Shown here one piece after another: positions 16,610 through 24,037 of a stretch of DNA of 45,454 bases. Position numbers and translations under genes: made by a program. Under the pieces are notes generated by a model. It had not been told where the DNA came from. It saw only the letters and a program-made list of their open reading frames with translations, and searched no databases. Origin of the DNA: Nitrospirales bacterium (GTDB taxonomy: Bacteria; Nitrospirota; Nitrospiria; Nitrospirales; UBA8639); assembly GCA_012270585.1 (NCBI GenBank), contig JAAXIB010000053.1:1-45454 (forward strand). The letters are read 5' to 3'. How positions within the stretch are numbered: the first letter of the stretch is position 1; each line of letters begins with the position of its first letter.

Positions 16610-17035
16610 TTACGGCTGTATGAGGGTAACCTGCCCTTGCTTGGAGATACGTGCAATGAAGGGATGGTCGTTCTTGTGGACGCATCTTTGTATTGCCGGT
16701 AACGCCTTGACGAAGATTGCCGCCATCTCGAGCCCCCGTAAGTTTCCGGTCGTCAGCACAAACGCTTTGACGCGTGCATCCATCAGGGCCTTTAATTCCA
16801 ACCCGCGGTGTCTGATCCTTTGATCCTTGGTCAACACCACCCACCCCTTTTTCCCTACGGCCGGCAGCCATTCATTGTCCTGGGCCCCGACGGGAAAGTG
16901 GTCGTCATGGATTTCAACGCGTGCCCCGGCCTCACGGAGTGTGTTCGCAATGACATGTTTGCCAAGGTTCCAATCAAGAAAAAAGGTCAGAAGATCAGGC
17001 TGCTTTTGATCGAAGCTCGCATCGGATCGCCTCAT
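16610..17035 (-). CDS. PIN-like toxin candidate (VapC45-type)
   Basis: A 141-residue protein with the reduced PIN-like fold seen in VapC45/COG4634-type toxins: TFFLDWNLGKHVIANTLREA at the N-terminus (first acidic residue in LDWNLG), a DDHFPVGAQDNEWLP segment, and GWVVLTKDQRIRH with the conserved D. Such proteins are predicted Mg-dependent ribonucleases. The gene start overlaps the 3' end of the DUF433 gene (16995-17035), the usual toxin-antitoxin coupling. An ATG at 17059 is in frame, but the later start (17035) keeps a normal N-terminus. Unlike the three modules further on, the toxin here looks full length. Confidence 0.72.
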   Translation of the reverse strand: MRRSDASFDQKQPDLLTFFLDWNLGKHVIANTLREAGARVEIHDDHFPVGAQDNEWLPAVGKKGWVVLTKDQRIRHRGLELKALMDARVKAFVLTTGNLRGLEMAAIFVKALPAIQRCVHKNDHPFIARISKQGQVTLIQP

Positions 17036-17708
17036 CAAATTCTTCTCGCTTGAGCGCATAATCTTTTATGAGATCCGTGGAGGATTCTCCTGCCCATAAC
17101 CGTTCAGCGATCATCGCGGTGGCGACTCCTCTGCGAACAATGGCTGGCCGCCCATACGATACATCCGGGTCGATCACGATCGTCTTGGGCGGTGAATGGA
17201 GGTTCTTGACGGTAAACGGATACAGTCTCCGCGGCAGGCCGGACGCATCTCGGTCGACACGCTGGAGATACTGCTTGACGCATTCTCGAATCGCTAGTTG
17301 ACCGGCTTCGGTAATGTTGATCAAGTGGCCTAGTTCATCGATAAACAGGTTGACCCCGTCGGTTTCAAACGCTCTATCCACGAGGGGATGCGGGGTAGGA
17401 AATTTCTTCATGAGATAGTCGAGGGCTTTTCGGATTTTGGGCAAAGGCATGTGAAATCCGCGCCGGAGTCCATCAAGAACGTGCAGTTCGACCAGATTGA
17501 TGAAAGACAGCCCCCTGCCGGCTTGCTGGGGCTTTTGAATAACAGGCTTGGGATCGCGTACGGTCGGGTCTTGAGCCGAGGGCCGGCCCAATACCCAATA
17601 CGTAATCGTTGACCGGGGGATGCACAGATAGTGCGCGGCTTCGCTGATCGCGTAAGAGGGAATGTTGCGAAGATCGTCGTCTGAGAGATAGGCGGTTTGG
17701 CTCCTCAT
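16995..17708 (-). CDS. DUF433 / HTH antitoxin candidate (VapB45-type)
   Basis: A 237-residue protein. The N-terminal part (SYAISEAAHYLCIPRSTITY WVLG) looks like a MerR/excisionase-type HTH. The C-terminus is a DUF433 domain: VIDPDVSYGRPAIVRRGVAT, IAERLWAGESSTDLIKDYAL, EFDEAIRCE. DUF433 proteins commonly pair with PIN-like toxins. The frame is open to 17912, but the ATG at 17708 lies just downstream of a TATAAT (minus strand, 17721-17726) and a GC-rich ribosome-site-like stretch. Because the -10 box is so near, the leader would be very short. It is coupled to the downstream PIN-like gene. Confidence 0.72.
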   Translation of the reverse strand: MRSQTAYLSDDDLRNIPSYAISEAAHYLCIPRSTITYWVLGRPSAQDPTVRDPKPVIQKPQQAGRGLSFINLVELHVLDGLRRGFHMPLPKIRKALDYLMKKFPTPHPLVDRAFETDGVNLFIDELGHLINITEAGQLAIRECVKQYLQRVDRDASGLPRRLYPFTVKNLHSPPKTIVIDPDVSYGRPAIVRRGVATAMIAERLWAGESSTDLIKDYALKREEFDEAIRCELRSKAA

Positions 17709-17854
17709 CGTGCCCCGCTCATTATACCAGAGTTTGGTTGCGAGAAAAAACCTTGGGTGTAAGGCGCCACCAACGAGGCCATGCAATTGCCCGTGCTTGG
17801 TCGCGTTTTTTATATGGGGAGTCGCTAAACGCCTACAAGATGCCTCTTGATGTT

Positions 17855-17990
17855 GTATGAGTGTTACCAAAGCCCCGATACCGTAGCTGCTTCCCAATAA
17901 AGCCTGTGGCAATCACGGCCATTTGGTTCGCCGTATCTTGTTCCCAGACATTGTGCCGACCGGAAAATTCATTGATGAGGACGAGTCGTG
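17855..17990 (-). pseudogene. unidentified gene fragment, transposase-like
   Basis: On the minus strand one frame reads ARLVLINEFSGRHNVWEQDT, then ANQMAVIATGFIGKQLRYRG, before running into stops. The block has protein-like composition and reminds me of conserved GRHN..DT..QM segments in transposase-linked proteins, but I cannot name the family. It has no start or end and lies between the DUF433 gene and the IS481-like remnant, so it is best taken as debris. The rest of 17709-18008 shows nothing. Confidence 0.35.
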
Positions 17991-18008
17991 CTGACCTTCC
18001 CCAATCTG

Positions 18009-18425
18009 TCATTCTTGTATGTGTTCAGTAATTCGTTGACAAGATTCGTTCATTTGTTGCGGGGTCCGCCCCTAGAGTGCCTGATGCGGCCTGACCTCAT
18101 TGTCGTAGAGTAAATATTACTCCAATTCGTCCCAAAACTCCGCCAGGGAGGCAAACGTAGTGCCGTCGTTCAGGTCCTCGTTGAAGGTCCCTAGAACCGT
18201 TCCACTTTCCCTGTTGATCTTCGGCCGGTATGGCCGGGTATACCGATGCTTTAATGCCAAACTTCCGCAGCATCCGTTCAAACGGGTGCGTAACTGGCTG
18301 AGTCGGGGCCGCGAACTCCGATCCATTGTCCGTTAACACTTCCGCAAACTGGAGTTGGTAGTGCTGGTGTAACCATTTACAATCCTCGCGAAAGCGGGGA
18401 ATCAGGTGCTCCTTGCCCTGTCACG
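18009..18425 (-). pseudogene. IS481-like transposase remnant (C-terminal integrase core)
   Basis: Reading the minus strand in segments gives the DDE/integrase-core C-terminus: HLIPRFREDCKWLHQHYQLQ, FAEVLTDNGSEFAAP (catalytic D and E), HPFERMLRKFGIK, then after a frame change HRYTRPYRPKINR, NEDLNDGTTFASLAEFWDEL and LYDNEVRPHQAL. There is at least one frameshift and there are in-frame stops after DELE and HQAL. The translation continues into the terminal repeat (MNESCQRITEHIQE). The N-terminal half and the other end of the IS are missing. Confidence 0.85.
18015..18041. repeat. terminal repeat of the IS481-like element
   Basis: A 27-base sequence identical to 15461-15487 and inverted relative to 15657-15683; core TGTTCAGTAATTCGTTGACA. 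It marks the surviving end of the IS remnant. Diverged relatives are at about 41102-41127 (reversed) and 20411-20430 (reversed, partial). Confidence 0.85.
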
Positions 18426-18485
18426 GGTGTCATACTATCATTTTGCTATCACACGGGGCGTCTGCAAACGAATTGGTGGGGAAAC

Positions 18486-18719
18486 ATGGCACAGGTTCTC
18501 GTTCGGCAACTAGATGACAAACTGGTGGAACGATTGAAGAAGCGGGCCAAAGAACACGGCCGGTCGTTGCAATCGGAAATGAAGACCATTCTGGAAGAAG
18601 CGGTCCCCGACTATGAAGGCGCATGGAAACGGGTTACGAAGTTGAAGAAAGCCCTCGGACAGGCAGGAAGAACGTTCAATGACAGTACTCCCCTCATTCG
18701 AGAGGATCGGGACAGGTGA
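18486..18719 (+). CDS. FitA-like ribbon-helix-helix antitoxin
   Basis: A 77-residue antitoxin of the FitA/VapB type: the ribbon-helix-helix segment MAQVLVRQLDDKLVERLKKR followed by AKEHGRSLQSEMKTILEEAV, then a toxin-binding tail. A GGGG-containing stretch precedes the ATG. The stop overlaps the GTG of the truncated vapC that follows (GTGA), the normal arrangement of a vapBC operon. The toxin is broken, so this antitoxin is an orphan. Confidence 0.85.
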   Translation: MAQVLVRQLDDKLVERLKKRAKEHGRSLQSEMKTILEEAVPDYEGAWKRVTKLKKALGQAGRTFNDSTPLIREDRDR

Positions 18720-18805
18720 CCCGCTACGTGGTGGATGCGAGTGTGGGAATTAAGGAGTTTCTTTCTGAGATTGCCGCCACGACGAACCGTGACAAGAAGT
18801 ACTGA
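18716..18805 (+). pseudogene. truncated VapC (PIN) toxin, 29 codons
   Basis: Starts at GTG overlapping the antitoxin stop and reads VTRYVVDASVGIKEFLSEIA, matching the N-terminus of VapC toxins (first PIN Asp at residue 7). It diverges after about 18 residues and stops at codon 30. The other PIN acidic residues are absent, so it cannot be an active toxin. Confidence 0.8.
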
Positions 18806-18837
18806 AACGCTGAAAACCAACAATGGAGGATGAAATC

Positions 18838-19050
18838 ATGGCCCAAATTTACACGGCACTTATCCAACAACGTAAGGAGTGGTGGATTGGCTGGATAGAA
18901 GAGATCCCCGGCGTTAATTGTCAAGAAAGGACAAGAGACGAATTGCTTGATGCCCTTCGCATCACGCTTATCGAAGCCTTGGAATTCAATCGTGAGCAAG
19001 CAATCAGCGTTGCTGAGAGTGAGTATCAGGAAGTTGCAATCCAAGTATGA
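18838..19050 (+). CDS. HicB-like antitoxin
   Basis: A 70-residue partial-RNase-H-fold HicB protein: AQIYTALIQQRKEWWIGWIE, EIPGVNCQERTRDELLDALR and EALEFNREQA follow the family pattern of a short HicB. An ATG at 18823 is in frame, but GGAGG lies within that codon region and 8 bases before the ATG at 18838, so 18838 is preferred. The stop overlaps the hicA ATG (ATGA). Its toxin is truncated. Confidence 0.82.
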   Translation: MAQIYTALIQQRKEWWIGWIEEIPGVNCQERTRDELLDALRITLIEALEFNREQAISVAESEYQEVAIQV

Positions 19051-19109
19051 AACGAAAGGCCTTAATCGGGCATCTCAAAAAGCACGGCTGCAATTTGATT
19101 AGTTATGGC
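19047..19109 (+). pseudogene. truncated HicA toxin
   Basis: MKRKALIGHLKKHGCNLISY matches the N-terminus of HicA mRNA interferases, including the HGC segment. After about 20 residues the similarity ends, before the catalytic His strand, and the frame continues into unrelated sequence (to 19289). It overlaps the hicB stop as ATGA. Confidence 0.78.
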
Positions 19110-19274
19110 ATTACACTGGCTACTACTTCCTTCATTCTGCAAGCAGAGTTTCCTCGTCTCACCCCAGGCGTCGGTTGTGGCATCGGGAAGGGTATCGGCA
19201 GAGTCTACCGCCGACCCGATGCCTACCATCACCAGCACGGCCAAGCTGCAAAAGACGATTCGCATGTGTCGCAT
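19062..19274 (-). CDS. possible small secreted protein (or fragment)
   Basis: A 70-residue frame with a signal-peptide-like start (MRIVFCSLAVLVMVGIGSAV) and a short mature part containing two Cys (KLCLQNEGSSSQC). AGAGG precedes the ATG at 19274. Its 3' end runs through the truncated hicA on the opposite strand, so at most the first 55 residues are native. Family unknown. Confidence 0.3.
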   Translation of the reverse strand: MRHMRIVFCSLAVLVMVGIGSAVDSADTLPDATTDAWGETRKLCLQNEGSSSQCNAITNQIAAVLFEMPD

Positions 19275-19296
19275 AAAGCCTCTTTATAAGCTGACG

Positions 19297-19362
19297 GTTT
19301 CCATACAGTGCGATGTTCAGCAGGTCATGTTCAGCTTTTTGAGTAAGCCGATACTTAGGCAT
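19297..19362 (-). pseudogene. truncated ParE toxin
   Basis: MPKYRLTQKAEHDLLNIALYG matches the start of ParE/RelE-fold toxins (the xxYRLxxxAExDLxxI pattern). Similarity ends after 21 residues. The ATG overlaps the 3' end of parD (19355-19362), as in a parDE operon. Confidence 0.78.
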
Positions 19363-19609
19363 TTTGGGATCGATGGCGTTGCTGCGCTTCTTCCCAAATT
19401 TCGTCGACGATCTTATGACTTACGCCGCTTTGTTCGCCGTCAATGAGTGCGGCACGGAGAGCCGTGATTTCAGCGTCGCGGCTGATACGGTCGCGAATCA
19501 GGTCGCGGAAGATTTCGCTTTCGTTACCGTAGTTTCCGGTTTCAATCTGCGCCTTGATCCAGTCGGCTTGCTGGTCTGTTACTGATATACTCTTTTTCAC
19601 CATTCCCAT
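19355..19609 (-). CDS. ParD-like antitoxin
   Basis: An 84-residue ribbon-helix-helix antitoxin: VKKSISVTDQQADWIKAQIE, TGNYGNESEIFRDLIRDRIS, then EITALRAALIDGEQSG, the ParD hallmark. GGGAG stands 8 bases before the ATG at 19609; a longer frame to 19624 is less likely. It overlaps the start of a truncated parE, so its toxin partner is gone. Confidence 0.87.
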   Translation of the reverse strand: MGMVKKSISVTDQQADWIKAQIETGNYGNESEIFRDLIRDRISRDAEITALRAALIDGEQSGVSHKIVDEIWEEAQQRHRSQNA

Positions 19610-19724
19610 GATTTGTTCTCCCAAGGTTGAGGCGACCCTTCCTACTTAGTAGGATAAGCTGCCCCTTCTTGATTGACAAGTACCTGCCTCTGCACGGGGC
19701 GCGAAGCAGAACCGGATCAGGCAG

Positions 19725-20189
19725 TTAGGTTGGCTTTTGTGCAGACGACAGCGCCCTGGCAATGACTCTGGTAAGCGAATCCCGCAATTCATCGTCATTG
19801 ACGGATCGTGTATATTCACGGGCAGTCAGCCGCGCGTCGGGGGAAATGCGAATCTGCTCGGCAGGCCCGTCGGCGGCATCCTCGCGGGGTTCCGGTATTT
19901 CACCGATCCGGAAAATAATGTCTTCTAAATGAAGTTCTTCCATCCGCGCCTGAATGTTCTCCATTAGCGTGGTTTTGAGATAGAGGAGTTGGTGTAGCCA
20001 CACGGAATTGTCCACGGCCACGTACAGCTTTCGAAACTTGATCCGGGTCGGCCAGGTATGGGCAGCCACGACCTCGCCCACGAGCGCTTTCCACTGTTTT
20101 TGGAGACGATACTCGCAGAGGCGCACCGCAAACCCGTGGCTTTGAGAAACTTCCCTGATGAGTGATCGGGAGGAGGAAAAGGTGCGCAT
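19725..20189 (-). CDS. DciA-like (DUF721) protein
   Basis: A 154-residue protein with the DUF721/DciA core: LQKQWKALVGEVVAAHTWPT, FRKLYVAVDNSVWLHQLLYL and KTTLMENIQARM. DciA is the common bacterial loader of the DnaB replicative helicase outside lineages that carry DnaC/DnaI. The Trp-containing W..L(V)G..... H(T).P motif and the V.V.nSvWlHqL strand are intact. The C-terminal 50 residues (from EIPEPREDA) are acidic and probably flexible. The ATG at 20189 has no obvious ribosome site. Confidence 0.8.
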   Translation of the reverse strand: MRTFSSSRSLIREVSQSHGFAVRLCEYRLQKQWKALVGEVVAAHTWPTRIKFRKLYVAVDNSVWLHQLLYLKTTLMENIQARMEELHLEDIIFRIGEIPEPREDAADGPAEQIRISPDARLTAREYTRSVNDDELRDSLTRVIARALSSAQKPT

Positions 20190-20284
20190 GGAATGGTATT
20201 CTAGGCTGCTGGAAGATGAGGGTCAATTGATGACAGGCCGGTGAAACTCCGTGCTCCATGGACGTTCGGCTCTACCCCACCTGG

Positions 20285-20430
20285 CCTCCCCTTACAAAGG
20301 GGAGGAAAAAGAAAAGACCCTGGATTCCCGATTAGATCCTCGATTACAAATGTCGAGGACAGGCGTCGGGAATGGCAGATAGGATGGGGGTAGCCCTTGA
20401 TTATGGTAATGAATGAGTGAACATTTACAG
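20285..20430. repeat. compound palindromic repeat with nested hairpins
   Basis: Three palindromes occur in a row: 20285-20305 (cctcccctt, aca, aaggggagg); an outer attcccga ... tcgggaat pair (20324-20331 and 20366-20373); and inside it a tcctcga ... tcgagga pair (20337-20343 and 20353-20359). The block ends near 20430 with gtgaacatttaca, a partial relative of the MITE end. It lies between dciA and smpB; no gene is seen in 20190-20461. Confidence 0.75.
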
Positions 20431-20461
20431 TCTTCTTTCTCAATGAAGCGGGCATACCCTC

Positions 20462-20938
20462 GTGTCTCAAGATACAACGACCAAACTGATCGGGAGCAAT
20501 CGCAAGGCGTTTCACGACTATGCGATTGAGGAAAAGATCGAAGCGGGGCTGATCCTGAAAGGCACCGAAGTGAAGTCGCTCCGGGAAGGCCGGGTCAACT
20601 TGCGCGAAGCCTATGCCACGATGGCCGAGGGGAAAGCGGTCCTGCATAACTGTCACATCGGCGAATACAGTCATGGGAACATCACGAATCATGACCCCTT
20701 GCGGCCCCGCGGGCTGTTGTTGCACAAAAAAGAAATCCGGAAATTAACCGGAAAAGTTCAGCAGAAGGGGCTGACGTTGGTGCCCCTCCGCATGTATTTC
20801 AATCAACGCGGGATTGCCAAGGTCGAGTTGGGACTCGCGCGTGGGAAAAAGCACTATGACCGTCGGGAGACCGTGAAAGAACGCGAGGCCGGTCGTGAAA
20901 TGGAACGGGCCATGAAACGGGAATCCCGGAAACTATGA
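20462..20938 (+). CDS. smpB: SsrA-binding protein SmpB
   Basis: A 158-residue tmRNA-binding protein used in trans-translation to rescue stalled ribosomes. Family segments: KAFHDYAIEEKIEAGLILKG, TEVKSLREGRVNLREAYA, the NCHIGEYSHGNITNHDPLRP block, and the basic C-terminal tail KKHYDRRETVKEREAGREM. The start is GTG at 20462. engB follows 7 bases after the stop, so the two are likely co-transcribed. Confidence 0.96.
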   Translation: MSQDTTTKLIGSNRKAFHDYAIEEKIEAGLILKGTEVKSLREGRVNLREAYATMAEGKAVLHNCHIGEYSHGNITNHDPLRPRGLLLHKKEIRKLTGKVQQKGLTLVPLRMYFNQRGIAKVELGLARGKKHYDRRETVKEREAGREMERAMKRESRKL

Positions 20939-20945
20939 CGCCTGC

Positions 20946-21584
20946 ATGGGCGTCTTGAGTCAAAGCATGAAGATTCTGTCCGCGGATTTTGTGAAGAGTT
21001 GCCTGAAACCGGCGCACTATCCTCGCGAGCGCCTTCCCGAGGTGGCGTTCGTGGGGCGCTCCAACGTGGGCAAATCGTCGGCCATTAATTCGTTATTGAA
21101 TCGCAAGGGCATCGCCAAGGTCAGTACGACTCCGGGAAAGACGCAGACGCTCAATTTCTTTCGCGTGCTCACGAGCGACAAGGTGTTACCCACGATCTTT
21201 TTCGTGGATTTGCCCGGTTACGGCTATGCCAAAGCCTCCCGGTCGGTTCGTGAACAATGGGGCCCGATGATCGAGCGCTATTTGACGCAACGGACTCAAT
21301 TATGCGCCGTGGTCCAATTGGTCGATGCGCGAGGGATCGAAGAGCATGACGTGACCACGCTTGAATGGCTGACCCATCTCAGACATCGCCCCATCGTCGT
21401 GGTGACGAAGATCGACAAACTGTCTCGTGGCCGGCGCCGGCCGGGCCTGTTGCGCGTGTGTCAAACTCTGGGGGTGGAAAATCATGAAGAGGTGGTGGGG
21501 TATTCCTCAAAGACGAACGAGGGCCGTCAGGAACTCTGGAACGCATTGAGAGCGCGTCATGAATCGTGGAACAATCCCGGCTGA
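20946..21584 (+). CDS. engB: ribosome biogenesis GTPase EngB (YihA/YsxC)
   Basis: A 212-residue GTPase needed for 50S assembly. G1 is GRSNVGKSS, the STTPGKTQTLNFF switch region follows, G3 is DLPGYGYA, and G4 is VTKIDKL. ATG at 20946 or at 20967 (MKILSADFVK) could start the protein; the second gives the more usual N-terminus, but neither has a strong ribosome site. It is the last gene before the type III R-M cassette. Confidence 0.94.
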   Translation: MGVLSQSMKILSADFVKSCLKPAHYPRERLPEVAFVGRSNVGKSSAINSLLNRKGIAKVSTTPGKTQTLNFFRVLTSDKVLPTIFFVDLPGYGYAKASRSVREQWGPMIERYLTQRTQLCAVVQLVDARGIEEHDVTTLEWLTHLRHRPIVVVTKIDKLSRGRRRPGLLRVCQTLGVENHEEVVGYSSKTNEGRQELWNALRARHESWNNPG

Positions 21585-21715
21585 CTCGAATCATCGTATC
21601 CATGAAGAACGAATCGGTGTATATTGCCACCCCGGCAAGCATAGTATTTGGTTCAAGACAGCGCCGATGGCGGGCTATCCAGGAATGAGCGGAGCCTCAT
21701 TTGCATGGAGGATAA

Positions 21716-24037
21716 ATGCTGAAGCTGACTGACCAGGAAAAGCAGGAGATCGTCCGGTATCTGGAAGCGGATAAGCCGTTGCCCGAGAAATATCGCTTTT
21801 TGCTGTTCGGGGACAAGCGCGAGGTGGAACTGGTCTGGAACGGCAAGAGCAACGAGGTTTGCAACATCGTTTTGCCGTTTCAGACTATTGAACAGGTGGA
21901 TGAACCGCGGGCGGAAAAGCCGTCTGATGCGTCCTTGCAGATAGGTCTGTTCTCGACGGACGAACGCGGGCGGCAACTCAAGGGCTGGACCAACAAACTC
22001 ATCTGGGGCGACAACAAGCTGATTCTGTCATCGCTCAAAAACGGACCACTGCGCGAGGAGACCGAAGCACAGGGCGGCCTCAAGCTCATCTACATCGACC
22101 CGCCCTTTGACGTGGGAGCCGATTTTTCAATGGATATTGAAATCGGCGACGACACCTTCACCAAAAAACCGAATATCCTTGAAGAAATCGCCTACCGCGA
22201 CACTTGGGGCAAGGGCGCGGATTCGTTTATCGCCATGATTTACGAGCGGCTGGTGCTGATGCGCGATCTGTTGGCTGAAAATGGGAGTATTTATGTGCAT
22301 TGTGACTGGCGGGTGAATAGTCATTTGCGGCTGGTACTTGATGAAGTATTTGGTGCTGGGAATTACCTCAATGAAGTCACCTGGCAGCGAACGAGCGCTC
22401 ACAGCGACCCAGGGCATTATGGGGTAAATATTGACTCCATCTTCTATTTTTCAAAGTCGGAGCGCCGAACATGGAATCAGCAATATGGTCAGCACTCCGA
22501 GGAGTATCAAAAAAGATTTAGAAACTCTGATGCTGATGGCCGTCCTTGGACAGATGCTGATTTAACGGCCAAGGGCCTCAGTGGTGGCGGATACAACTAC
22601 GAGTACAAAGGTGTTACCTCTCTCTGGCGTTGCCCGATTGAGACCATGCAGCGCTTGGATGAAGAAGGGAAGCTACACTTCACCAAAGCTGGTGGTATAA
22701 GGCTCAAACGCTATTTAGACGAGACACCGGGAGTCCCTGTTCAGACCCTTTGGTCGGATATTTTTCCAGTCAATTCGCAGGCCAAGGAACGAGAAAATTA
22801 CCCCACCCAAAAACCGGAAGCCCTGCTCGAACGCATCATCAAAGCCTCGTCCAACGAAGGAGACCTCGTCGCCGACTTCTTCTGCGGCTCCGGCACGACC
22901 GCCGCCGTGGCGGAAAAGCTGGGCCGCAAATGGATTTGCACCGATCTCGGCAAGTTCGCCATTCACACCACGCGCAAGCGCATGATCGGTGTGCAGCGGC
23001 AGTTGAAGGCCGACGGCAAGGACTATCGTGCCTTTGAAATCCTCAACCTCGGCAAGTACGAGCGCCAGCACTTCATCGGCATCAATCCAAGCCTCCGCGA
23101 AGAAGAAAAGCAGAAGCAGTTGCAGGAGAAAGAAGCGGCCTTCCTCGAGTTGATCCTTAAAGCCTATCGCGCAGAAAAAATAGAGCATTTTTCTGCCTTC
23201 CACGGTAAAAAAGCCGGGCGGCTGGTGTCGGTAGGGCCGGTCAATCTCCCCGTCACCCGCCTGTTTGTGGAAGAGATTATTCTGGAGTGCCGAAAGCATC
23301 ACATCACCAAGGTGGATATACTCGGCTTCGAGTTCGAGATGGGGTTGTTTCCCCACGTGCTGGACGAGGCGCGTTCCAAAGGGATTGATATCGCCCCCAA
23401 ATACATCCCTGCCGAGGTCTTCGACAAGCGGGCAGTGGAGAAGAACCAGGTGGTGTTCCACGACGTGGCCTTTATCGAAGTCAAACCGCACGTGCAGGCG
23501 GGCAGGAAGAAACAGCCCGCCAAGGTGGTGGTGGAACTCACGGATTTCTCGGTTTTCTACTCGCAGGATTCGATCGCCAACGCCGAGGCAGCCCTGTCGA
23601 CGAACACGAAAGCCGGCAGCAAGATTGTGGTGGAAAAGGGCTGGATTATGAAAGTGACCAAGGATAAGAACGGTGTCATGAAACGCGAGATATTGACCCG
23701 GCATTGGACGGACTGGATCGACTACTGGAGTGTGGATTTCGACTTTGAGAGCAAGCGCGAGATTATCCGCGTCAAAAAAGAAGAGCTTTCGCCGGATGCG
23801 CAAACGACCCTCGAAGGGATGGGCGATGCCCAGCAAAATTTGCCGGTCTGGGAAGAGCAGTGGACCGGCGACTACATCTTCGAGAACGAATGGCAGAGCT
23901 TCCGCACGAAGAAAGATCGCTCGCTGGAACTCAAAAGCGTCGCCCATGAATGCCCGTCCGGACGACGTAAGATTGCCGTCAAGGTCGTGGACATCTTCGG
24001 CAACGACACCATGACTATCGTGGAGGTGACGGCATGA
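21716..24037 (+). CDS. type III restriction-modification system, Mod DNA methyltransferase
   Basis: A 773-residue beta-class methyltransferase. The catalytic motif DPPF (residues 128-131, in LIYIDPPFDVG) precedes the SAM-binding FFCGSGTT (388-395), the order typical of type III Mod enzymes, which methylate adenine N6. The stretch between them, about residues 220-360, should be the target-recognition domain. It is visibly AT-richer than the flanks (22400-22790), consistent with domain exchange. The long C-terminal part (about 440-773) has the Mod-family segments LGFEFEMGLFPHVLDEARSK and HWTDWIDYWSVDF. GGAGG lies a few bases before the ATG. It overlaps the next gene by 4 bases (ATGA). Mod would set the recognition site for Res. 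Confidence 0.95.
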   Translation: MLKLTDQEKQEIVRYLEADKPLPEKYRFLLFGDKREVELVWNGKSNEVCNIVLPFQTIEQVDEPRAEKPSDASLQIGLFSTDERGRQLKGWTNKLIWGDNKLILSSLKNGPLREETEAQGGLKLIYIDPPFDVGADFSMDIEIGDDTFTKKPNILEEIAYRDTWGKGADSFIAMIYERLVLMRDLLAENGSIYVHCDWRVNSHLRLVLDEVFGAGNYLNEVTWQRTSAHSDPGHYGVNIDSIFYFSKSERRTWNQQYGQHSEEYQKRFRNSDADGRPWTDADLTAKGLSGGGYNYEYKGVTSLWRCPIETMQRLDEEGKLHFTKAGGIRLKRYLDETPGVPVQTLWSDIFPVNSQAKERENYPTQKPEALLERIIKASSNEGDLVADFFCGSGTTAAVAEKLGRKWICTDLGKFAIHTTRKRMIGVQRQLKADGKDYRAFEILNLGKYERQHFIGINPSLREEEKQKQLQEKEAAFLELILKAYRAEKIEHFSAFHGKKAGRLVSVGPVNLPVTRLFVEEIILECRKHHITKVDILGFEFEMGLFPHVLDEARSKGIDIAPKYIPAEVFDKRAVEKNQVVFHDVAFIEVKPHVQAGRKKQPAKVVVELTDFSVFYSQDSIANAEAALSTNTKAGSKIVVEKGWIMKVTKDKNGVMKREILTRHWTDWIDYWSVDFDFESKREIIRVKKEELSPDAQTTLEGMGDAQQNLPVWEEQWTGDYIFENEWQSFRTKKDRSLELKSVAHECPSGRRKIAVKVVDIFGNDTMTIVEVTA

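Noticed and set aside
16451-16702. 83-codon plus-strand frame
   Set aside because: No ribosome site or recognisable domain; it overlaps the antisense of the VapC45-type gene.
15461-18041. A 2.6-kb composite transposon bounded by the repeated 27-base ends
   Set aside because: The end at 18015 faces right into the IS remnant rather than enclosing 15684-18014, and the two ends at 15461 and 15683 already close a small element of their own.
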